Made by a program: the position numbers and the translations under genes. Shown one piece after another: positions 56,398 through 64,000 of a DNA stretch of 64,000 bases. Within the stretch, counting starts at the first letter, position 1; each line of letters begins with the position of its first letter. Source of the DNA: Rhizomys pruinosus (Eukaryota > Chordata > Mammalia > Rodentia > Spalacidae); contig VZQC01013826.1 in assembly GCA_009823505.1 (NCBI GenBank), forward strand, positions 287,509-351,508, in the 5' to 3' direction. A model generated the notes under the pieces. The model did no database searches, had not been told where the DNA came from, and saw only the letters and a list, made by a program, of their open reading frames with translations.

Positions 56398-57121
56398 GGG
56401 AAGGCTTTCAAATCAGTCACTGGGGCAATACCAAAAATGGAGAGTTTCTAAACCCTTGAGGCAATCTACTTCACATTGATTGGCCCTTCTCATAGTTTTC
56501 ATGATTTTCCCATTAGAAAGCAAAGACTGGCTGACTCACAGGGTGATGGGGAGGTGGCAAGTAGGTACAGAAGACATCTTTAAGGTCTAAAAAATGTAAA
56601 GAAGGCAGCCCCAGCAAGGATAAGGCCCAAGGAGGTCTAAGGGTTGGGAATAACTGGGTGTCTAATGATGGAGGCCTGATTTACTGCGTGCAAATCCTGG
56701 ACTGCCAATAAACACCTGTCCCCAGCTTTTGCACTAGCAAGAGAGGTGTGTTCTAAGGTGACTGGCAAGGCTGGAGGATTTCGTACTTTAAGTCTTTCCA
56801 TATGCTTTTGGATCCCAATCTGTGTGTTATGAGGGATGAAATTCTGTCTCTGTCGGACATCTCGGCCCCTGGCTTTGATTCCACTGTGACTTCGGGAGTG
56901 TTTCAGGGCAGCCCTGGGAGTGTGTCAAGGCAGCCCTGGGGAACTGTCTTCAGCCCCCACACAAGGCACCTTGATGGAAGTTCTGACCCCAGCTGTGATT
57001 TCTGTATAAGGCTGAAGAGGGGTCATTCCTCTTCTTGAAAGATCCTAAGAGTCATAATTTCTGCCCCAGATTTTCCTGGGCTCAGAATGGCTTGACCCTG
57101 GGATTCAAAAGTTATTTGTGG

Positions 57122-57350
57122 GGGCTGGAGAGATGGCTCATTGGTTAAGAGCACCAACTGCTCTTGCAGAGGACCCGGCATCCACATGGTGGCTAAGAAC
57201 TGTCTTTAAGCCAGGATCATGCCTTTAATCCTAGCACTAGGGAAGCAGAGGCAGGTGGATCTCTGTGAGTTCAAGGCCAGCCTAGTCTACAGAGTGAGTT
57301 CCAGGCCATCTGGGGCTATAGAGAGACCCCGTCTCAAAAAGACCAAAAAA
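57122..57350 (+). repeat. B1 fused behind a truncated B2
   Basis: The B2 head at 57122-57208 (GGGGCTGGAGAGATGGCTCA) stops after GGTGGCTAAGAACTGTC. A B1 (57210-57350) follows with the AGGCCAGCCTAGTCTACA core. GTTATTTGTG on both sides of the pair (about 57112 and 57352) looks like a single target duplication, suggesting one joint insertion. Confidence 0.7.
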
Positions 57351-57469
57351 AAGTTATTTGTGCCTGCTGCTTTGCCCTCAAATCACTCAAGGTGATACAG
57401 GAATTTGTGAGTCATCTCATGACATCTTTGGTTTCACTGTCTAGGCCACAAAAAGGGACACAGGCTCGA

Positions 57470-57942
57470 CTATTTATTGGTCCCATAATAGTACAATGCC
57501 CTTGAGATAGAGGGGCCAAGAGTCGACTCACCACGGAATACATAGCCCAGTGTCTACCATGAAGTCCAGGCTCCCTACTATCATTTGGACTATAGATTCC
57601 TGGGGGCCCAACAAAATAGAGCCTGGTCTATCCTAATCTTCCTCCAAGTTCTCCATGAAGGCTAAGCCCAAGACTTCATGCTCCAGGACCCTACATTGCC
57701 AGGGTCCAGGCTGGCATGGTCCTTGGCTCACCTGGCCTCTCCCTCCATTCTTGATAGACTTTGTGAGCATTCTTGGATCGGTGAGGACATTCATCTTTCC
57801 AATGGCCCACCTGGTGACAGTAATACATCAGTTCTGTCTCAATATTGCCTCTGAATAGGGAGCTTCTGCCTGTTTGTTTCCCTGTGAGTTTCAGCCTCGA
57901 CACTACTGAGCGTCCCACTGGGGCAGGCCACAACTGCTCCAT
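57470..57942 (-). pseudogene. Protease and nucleocapsid remnant, copy 2
   Basis: Minus-strand 57942-57691 is open and contains YYCHQVGHWKDEC, a retroviral zinc knuckle in which the first Cys is replaced by Met. The protease counterpart of copy 1 lies at about 57510-57600 and is broken. Order gag-pro is preserved. Confidence 0.7.
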
Positions 57943-58877
57943 AAATGCAGTGTCTAGCAGATTGGCAAACAGACCTTTGTGTCTACTTCCAATAACTGGC
58001 CAGTACCCATGCTGGCGAAGCCCTCTAACTTGTCATTTGAACCACATGTCTCCTGGGCCTGAACAAGGAGAGGGCCTATTTATCATCCTTTGGTTCTCAG
58101 CTGCCTCTGTATCAAAGGGGAAAGGGAGGAAGTAAAGCAGAATGCCTCACATCGCCTTTCTTAGAATTGACCTAGGCTCTCCTCAGGTCCCTGAAGCACC
58201 TCTCAGATTTTTCCTATCCTCATGGTCTTCCCTCCTCTCCATACCCCCCCCTTCTTTCCTGACATTTATGAAGAATTTCTCAGAGAGATTTAAGTCTCTG
58301 TAACCATATCTCACTGTTAAGGTCCAAGTTGGGGTCCTCTTCAGAGATCCAGGTTTGGACATAAGACAAGACATGCTCTATGTGGTTGGGCATGCTGCTT
58401 TTCCTCAGTGTTAAAAAATATCAGGACTTGCTGACAACAATCAGCCCATATGAGGTTATGTGTCTGAATGATGTATTACATTAAGTTAATCAGGGCCTGA
58501 GTTTTCTCTGTGAAAAAGTATGTATAACTTCTCACATTTTAGAGGTTCAGTGGTGGAGAAGAATGGATAAGCAAAGGTTTTGCTGATCTTCCGGCACCTG
58601 CCCAGTAATGCACAGCAGCGAGGGCCTCGGACTTCCCTCATAGACAGCTCTCAGGCACTGTGGAAGTGTCTCTTTGTTGGAAGAACTGTTGGCCAGACTC
58701 TCTTCTTTTCCTTACCAGAGTATATGGAGTTAATACCAGAGGCCCAGGAGTGGCTTCTAGCTTGGGAATGCTGGGTGGTCTCGAGAAGGAAGAAGCCATC
58801 GGGAAGTGGGCAGTCTCTGGTGAGGCTTCGACTGCACCAGGAGCAGATGGTGATGCTCGCCCTGTTGGTGCCAAGGC

Positions 58878-58962
58878 TCTAGCTGCTGCTGCGGCGGCTG
58901 CTGCTGCGGCTGCTGCTGCTGCGGCTGCGGCTGCTGCTGCGGCTGCGGCTGCTGCTGCAGGT
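58878..58962. repeat. (GCT/GCG)n triplet array
   Basis: About 28 GCN triplets, mostly GCT with GCG interspersed. Depending on frame it would encode Ala, Gln/Pro or Ser/Arg runs. The aligned place in copy 1 (near 48555) has no array. The poly-alanine open frames on both strands follow from the repeat. Confidence 0.93.
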
Positions 58963-59539
58963 TGTGGGGTTACAGTGGCACATGATGCTGGGGACACTCT
59001 TCTGCGCTCTCAGACAAAACGAGTTTCTCGGGTTCCAGCATACATTGTGAGGTCATTGCCACCCTAGCCAGCATGGTTGTATAACTTTCCTCTACACAAG
59101 TCTGCAACCATTTGGGCAAGAATGAACTAGATCCTATCAGAAACTAGTTTGGAGAAACCGGTAAAGGTGGCCTGGGTCCCCCACAAGAATCTTGAGCCCT
59201 TTTTCAATGATCTCTTTAGCCACGGTCCCTCAGCAGGCCCCCCTATCCTCAGCCATGGCCAGTCTACCTCGCAGGATGTCTGGAGTCTTCTGGAAAACAA
59301 CATCATAATTTCCTGAATATCCTGCCTTAAAATTCACCATACTTCCTAGAGGCATACGTTTCACTCTGTGTGCCACCAGTTTCCTCCCCTATAAGCAAAC
59401 ACGAGGAGGTAAAGGGGTGAACTTTGCTTCACTCATCTCTGACCACTCTCATCTCAGAGATGTTGAGTCTTTGAGCATTGGTGAGACTATACACTGCCCC
59501 TCAGCTTCATCTCTTGCTAGAGTTGGAACTGTCCTGCCA

Positions 59540-59581
<42 letters not shown>
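59540..59581. repeat. (CA)n microsatellite
   Basis: A perfect CA run in the gag remnant of copy 2. Copy 1 has only short CA runs at the aligned place (about 49150). Confidence 0.95.
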
Positions 59582-59584
<3 letters not shown>

Positions 59585-59799
59585 GCATCTCCAGCCATCT
59601 ACCCAGTACCCCTTCTCCAGAAGTCACTGTGGAACTGCATTCCTGTCTCTTTTCTGTGAGAATACTTAGACTGTTCTGAGACTTTAAAAGGTGATCAAGC
59701 CTTCCTTCCACTGACTGGAGTACTAAACTGAGCCCAGGTTTTTACCAATCCTGATGGGTACTTCCCTGAACTGGTTCCTGTGTCCAACAGGGCCATTGT

Positions 59800-60270
59800 A
59801 CTCCTAAAGTCTGTACCCCTAGAACTCTGGGTCTTTGAGTCTCCCACAGAGAAGCAGCTCACAGTGGCCCACCTGAGTTAACACTCCCTGTGCTTCAGGG
59901 AAATTGAGATTGAGAACAAAGCAGGTAGGCTTCACCATCTCTGACCTCTCAACAGAGCCCCCAAAAACATAGTAGGCACTCCAAAAAGGAAATTGGCTCC
60001 CAAGGCTTATAGGAAGCAGTTTATTGTACTGGTACTGAGAGATAATCTCTGAAGCAGAGATCCTCTGGAACAAAGGAAATCTCAGCTCTTTATGCTTTTT
60101 TGCTTTAGCTCCTACAGATGACAGTATAATTTTTACTGATATTAAGAAACACTGCAAAAGGATGAAAAAAATGGCTGGACTGCAAGGGGAAGGGGAGATA
60201 GTAAGTGCTTAATTAGGGGATGTACAGAAATGCACATACACACAGACATCATTCATACCTTATTCTATCA
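59800..60270 (-). repeat. Class I provirus copy 2, 5' LTR
   Basis: It pairs with the 3' LTR at 53930-54347. The TG end on the minus strand is at 60270 (TGATAGAATAAGG). Divergence between the two LTRs is large, showing great age. Confidence 0.65.
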
Positions 60271-60860
60271 CAGTGGGAGTCCTGGTTCTGCTCTGTCCAA
60301 TACTGGTACCCAGATAAGTTTAAGGGCATGAGTTTCCCTCTGGAACACAGAGATATGATCTCCCAGGACTGAAGACTCAAAGGTTACAAAGAACTGTGAT
60401 CCGGGATCTGTTTGCATCAGCCCCAGAACAGGAACATGTCCCCTGCCAGTGCCATTGACCAGGGTGGGAGGAGTCAGTGCTCTGTAGGCTCCCTTCAGCT
60501 GACTGTTCCCTGTCAATGATGCAAATCAGGGCTATGCTCCTGAGGGGCTCCTAGACTGACACCATCACATGCTCACCAGGATGAGAGGTCTGGACATGTA
60601 TGACTCATGGGGAAGTCTCCAGGCAGAGATCAAGAAGTGTGAGCCAAGTGTGCAGACGTGGCTGGGGACCTGACACAGCTGCTCTAGATGCACTCTGCAG
60701 CCAGACCTTGGAGTCCTGCGCTCTAGTATCTGCCATCAAAGCACACAGCTTTTGCAAGGCCCAATCACACATCAGATGCAACAGTACCGTTGCATTTTAA
60801 AAGATTTAAAAACATTTAAAAGATTTAAAAGATTAAAGTTTCCCTTTAAAATAAATCTTT
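60271..60860. other. Right host flank of unit 2
   Basis: Homologous to 49980-50560. It contains a minus-strand open frame (60516-60268) that I cannot identify. Confidence 0.4.
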
Positions 60861-60861
60861 G

Positions 60862-61225
60862 GTGTCATATGTCTCTAATCCCAGCACTTCGAAGGCAGAA
60901 ACGGGCAGATCTCTGTGAGTTCCAGTCTAGCCTGGTATACATAGTTTCAGGACAGCTAGGGCTACAGGGAGACCCTATCTCAAAAAGAATAGATAAATAA
61001 ATAAATTTTTATTTATTTATTTATTCTTTTTATTACTATCCATATCCTGTTTTGATTTCATTTGGTTTTGAATTCATTTTTGTTTTGTTTTTTGAGACAA
61101 GGTTTCCCTGTAGCCCCAGCTGTCCTGGAACTCACTATGTAGACCAGGCTGGCCTTGAGTTCCTAGACATCCACCTGCCTCTGCCTCCAAAGTGCTGGGA
61201 TTAAAGGCATGTGCCACCATACATG
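60862..61225. repeat. Two B1 SINEs in inverted orientation
   Basis: A plus-strand B1 (60862-60995) and a minus-strand B1 (61078-61225) are separated by TAAA/TTTA tails, forming a large inverted repeat. Confidence 0.85.
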
Positions 61226-61284
61226 ATCCTGAGCACTGGTCTGTGCCTTATCAGGGGCTAAGAGTTCATAAGCTAAAGCCCTCA

Positions 61285-61436
61285 AGGTGGCTCAGCAGGT
61301 AAAGGAACTTGGCGCCAATCCTGGGGACCTGAGTTCCATCCTCCAAACCCATAGGGTGTAAGGAGAGAATCAACTTTACCAACTGACCTCTAAGTTCCAC
61401 CCTGAAGTATGTATACCAAGTGTATACACACACACA

Positions 61437-61469
<33 letters not shown>

Positions 61470-61550
61470 AAATAAATAAATGTGATCATAAAATAAAAGA
61501 GTTCCTTGCTGAGTTGGGCACAGTAGTCCAGGTCCGTCATCCCAGTATTG
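61285..61550. repeat. B3-like SINE and (CA)n
   Basis: A diverged B2/B3 piece (AAGGTGGCTCAGCAGGTAAA) leads into a CA array at 61424-61469. It is equivalent to 50735-50905 of unit 1. Confidence 0.65.
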
Positions 61551-62290
61551 CAGGTTCAAATCCAGCCTTGGATTTCCATCTGCCTTCTTGGCTCCAGCCC
61601 ATGTTCTTAAGACTCCTTGGCCTGGCCCCCTCCACATTAACTCTCAGGCTTCCTCTGGTGCCAGGGATCTCTTCCTACCCTGGATCTCCATGCTCTCCAA
61701 GACTGGTTGAATTCCCTCTACCATTTCAGCTCGGGTCACTGGGTCACTGGGTCACTGGGATCCATCCCTACTTCAGATGTGCAGCCCTGTGCTCACATTC
61801 CTCATACTTCCCCTGGACCCTGCCATCTCAGCTCTGTGCACTCTAGACCTTTGAGCTCCCCCAGCCTAAGCTGTCAGCCAACCTGTTCACCTACCAGCCC
61901 CCAGCCCACCCCGCTGATTCAGGATCATGTAGAGTCAATCCTGGAATCTCAGTTCAGAAGTTACACCTATCTCTAGTAGAATTGAGAGCACTTCTTCCAC
62001 CCCATTTGCACATCAACATAAAGTGGCTCCCAAACTGAACACTAAGCACTGTTCATCTAGACCATAACCTGTTGAGTTGTGGCAATAACAAACACGTACG
62101 CATGTACCCATACCAAGAAACATGGCACTACAAGTCCAGCTGCCTAGTTCTCATTGAAAAATTTAAATGGCATGAATAACCAAAATAATAAGTCTACAGA
62201 AATTTAGCAACACCATTGTCATGTTTTCTGAGAATAACAACCATGTGGATGCACAAGACAATGATTTCAAAATGACAATTATAAATATAT
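61551..62290. other. Noncoding stretch, nothing recognised
   Basis: It contains a short GGGTCACT tandem repeat (61733-61760). No gene or SINE was recognised. Confidence 0.4.
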
Positions 62291-62292
62291 TA

Positions 62293-62590
62293 GGAGGCTA
62301 GAGAGCTAGCTCAGAGGTTAAGAGCACTGGCTGCTCTTGCAGAGGACCAGGGTTTGAATCTCAGCACCCACATGGCAGCTAACAACTATCTATAACTCCA
62401 GTTCTGGGGGAATCCAGCAACCTCTTCTCACCTCCACAGGCATTTCATGACATGGGGGCACCTACCTACATGTAAGAACTATACTTACAGGTGTTTGTGA
62501 GTTCAAGGCCAGCCTGGTCTACAGAGTGAGTTCCAGGACAGCTGGGGCTACAGGGAGACCCTGTCTTGAAAAGACAAAAAATAAATAAAA
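62293..62590 (+). repeat. B2 SINE followed by 5'-truncated B1
   Basis: The B2 at 62293-62480 (GGCTAGAGAGCTAGCTCAGA) is followed by a B1 3' half at 62494-62585 (TTCAAGGCCAGCCTGGTCTA) with an ATAAAATAAAAT tail. Confidence 0.85.
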
Positions 62591-62624
62591 TAAAATAAAA
62601 ATAATAAATAAAATAATAAATATG

Positions 62625-63076
62625 TGCAGAGAACTCAAAGAGAATATGAATACCAAACTGAATGAAGAAGGCAAAAACACAGTTGAATGAAATAAGTAAA
62701 TTCAAAACATGAAATTAGAATTCAATAAAGATATTTAATCTCTGAAGAAAAGCCAAACTTAAATAAAACTTGAAATAAAAAGCCCAGAAACTCAAACAAA
62801 AGCCTAAAAAAAAAGAAGCTCAAAGGAAGTAAAGGAAATAGAACAAAGTCTATCAAATCTTGAAGATAAACTTGGGAAATGGATCACTCAATCAAATAAA
62901 ATGTCAAATCTAAAATAACCCATGAATGGAATATGCAAGACCTCTGAGACACTGTAAAAAAGAACAAATTTATAAATCATAGGCATTGAAGAAGGAAAAG
63001 AGCATAATCAAAGGCACCGAAAATATTTTTAATAAAAACCATAGAAGAAAATTTCCCAAACCTAGGGAAAGAGATT
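62625..63076 (+). repeat. L1/HAL1-like ORF1 remnant
   Basis: A-rich plus-strand sequence with readable coiled-coil coding traces (EIEQSLSNLEDKLGKWIT) and the block CAAAGGCACCGAAAATATTT common to rodent LINE ORF1-type sequence. Frames are broken. The second ERV-L inserted into its 3' part. Confidence 0.5.
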
Positions 63077-63081
63077 GCTAT

Positions 63082-63552
63082 TGTGATGGTTAATCCTGGG
63101 TGTCAACTTGACTGGACTAAGGAACAAATAAGAGAAAAGGATCTTCAGATTGGACTACCTCAACCCAGATGGCCCACCCCAAATGTGGGTGTTACCTTCT
63201 GCCGGCAGGCAGTATAAAGGGCCACGGCAGAGGGAGCTGGTCCCTTTTTTTCCTGCAGCTTGCCTCTCTCTCACTGGTGAGTTTGTCTTGCTGCTGTGAT
63301 CAACCCTTCGGATCCCAGCATGTACTGAGACCGGCAGATCTCCTGGAACCCACCAGGCCTTCACACCAGATTGGGACTGCCGAGACATCCAGCCTTGCGG
63401 ACTGAGCAGTTCCCTGGATTCTCAGCCTCTCCAGTTCGTCGCAGCTACTGTTGGACTCCTTGAGCTCTGTCACATGAGCAAATCGATAAATTGTATATAG
63501 TTACATATTCGTCCTGTTGCTTCTGTTTCTTTAGAGAATCCTGACTAATACA
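63082..63552 (+). repeat. 5' LTR of second ERV-L element
   Basis: 471 bp, clearly diverged from both LTRs of the first element. The upstream promoter box reads AGTATAAAGG, a better TATA box than TATTTAAGG in the first element. The splice-donor block is CACTGGTGAGTTT. Confidence 0.92.
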
Positions 63553-63596
63553 GATTTTGGTACCAGAAGTGGTTCTAGAGAAACAGAATTGAAAGG

Positions 63597-64000
63597 ATGA
63601 ATTTCTTTAGTGGGCTTGGTAGTCTCTGGAGCCAGCTCTCCAACCCAATAAAGCCTAGAGTTACTGAAGGCTTTCCTGGTGGCATGAAGAGGAATGATAA
63701 TCCTTGGTGTAGACTATTTGATGTAATTATGAAGATATATCCATTTGACTCACCTAACTCACCTCTTGTGAGAAGCAAGGAATTTAGTGACTCTATATAT
63801 AAAACGTTCGAGAAATTGTGGAAAAATAAGGAAAATAATGATGTTGCCTTGTTGCTCCTAGCATGTCTGGATAAAGTGATAGAGGAAAATAAGGAGCTCA
63901 GTGATAAAATTGGCCAGCTCCGGATTCGAAACAATAGTTTAAAGGTTTCCAAGTGTGCTCTGGAAGAGAATCTTCTCTCCAGCAGCCAAAGAGCTAAAGC
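63597..64000 (+). CDS. gag: Partial ERV-L gag, open to the window end
   Basis: From the ATG at 63597 the frame stays open for all 134 codons in view. It matches the first 134 residues of the 11797 gag with about a dozen substitutions, for example Leu-to-Val and Asp-to-Tyr changes near residues 46-51 and several in the coiled-coil stretch. The C-terminal part lies beyond the window. Gag identity follows from the other copy and from the primer site 24 nt upstream. Confidence 0.9.
   Translation, partial: MNFFSGLGSLWSQLSNPIKPRVTEGFPGGMKRNDNPWCRLFDVIMKIYPFDSPNSPLVRSKEFSDSIYKTFEKLWKNKENNDVALLLLACLDKVIEENKELSDKIGQLRIRNNSLKVSKCALEENLLSSSQRAK

Larger units (their letters stand above)
57943..59780 (-). 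pseudogene. Decayed gag region, copy 2
   Basis: By position and by homology to copy 1 this is gag. It holds the triplet array at 58878-58962 and a CA run at 59540-59581. No complete frame remains. Confidence 0.5.
53930..60270 (-). mobile_element. Decayed class I provirus (ERV3-like), copy 2
   Basis: The paralogue of copy 1. From the 5' LTR (right end 60270) it reads leftwards: gag remnant with a triplet array, nucleocapsid zinc-knuckle remnant near 57800, protease remnant near 57530, env 56261-54420 and 3' LTR right end 54347. Env starts only about 1.2 kb after protease, against 5.6 kb in copy 1, so most of pol is deleted. Confidence 0.75.
52680..61550. repeat. Segmental duplication, unit 2
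   Basis: The diverged counterpart of 37540-51140. It is shorter chiefly because most of pol is missing and because several B2s of unit 1 are absent. Unit-2-only insertions are the short LTR at 52981 and the B2 at 53159. Confidence 0.75.
63082..64000 (+). mobile_element. Second ERV-L element, 5' part, running off the window
   Basis: It has a 5' LTR (63082-63552, TGTGATGG to AATACA), the same tRNA-Leu primer site TGGTACCAGAAGTGG (63558-63572) and the beginning of gag. It lies in the same orientation as the first provirus. The 3' end is outside, so completeness is unknown. The 5 bp before the LTR are GCTAT. Confidence 0.93.

Noticed and set aside
58638..59067. Poly-alanine open frames on both strands
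   Set aside because: They arise from the GCN triplet array in a decayed gag region. Both strands read as Ala, and no start or domain context supports a gene.

Overview
The window is mammalian nuclear DNA from a mouse-like (muroid) rodent. It is dense in B1, B2, ID and B4-type SINEs, has long CA and tetranucleotide microsatellites, and carries ERV-L (MERVL-type) proviruses. Exons are small, split by GT-AG introns and sparse. The active B2 subfamily differs from the common house-mouse B2, and a recognisable KCNK17 is present, a gene reported absent in mouse and rat. I therefore lean to a cricetid (hamster, vole or deer-mouse group), but this is inference.

Layout. 0-11 kb: SINEs, microsatellites, an intronless RAP1B retrocopy (minus strand) and a short AT-rich homeobox-motif cluster near 6.4 kb. 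11.3-17.8 kb: a complete, young ERV-L provirus with two LTRs, a tRNA-Leu primer site, open gag and open pol (protease, RT, RNase H, integrase, dUTPase), no env and a CTCAG target duplication. It lies in sense orientation about 1.6 kb upstream of KCNK16. 19.4-26.2 kb: KCNK16 (TALK-1), five intact exons encoding 292 residues. 27.9-36.4 kb: KCNK17 (TALK-2), five exons with good splice sites, but an in-frame TGA in exon 2, a changed second selectivity filter (GFG to GFS) and a C-terminal frameshift; it reads as a unitary pseudogene.

37.5-61.5 kb: two diverged direct copies of one segment, each holding a decayed class I (gamma-type, ERV3-like by motif) provirus on the minus strand. Copy 1 keeps env, RNase H and protease remnants and has taken several fresh B2 insertions. 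Copy 2 has lost most of pol but keeps env surface-protein, protease and nucleocapsid remnants and has gained a GCN triplet expansion. From 63.1 kb to the window end is the 5' LTR and open gag start of a second ERV-L element in the same orientation as the first.

KCNK16 and KCNK17 are neighbouring two-pore-domain K+ channel genes on one strand, as in other mammals, with matching exon phases that show their common origin. Here only KCNK16 appears able to make a channel. The rest of the window is shaped by retrotransposition.
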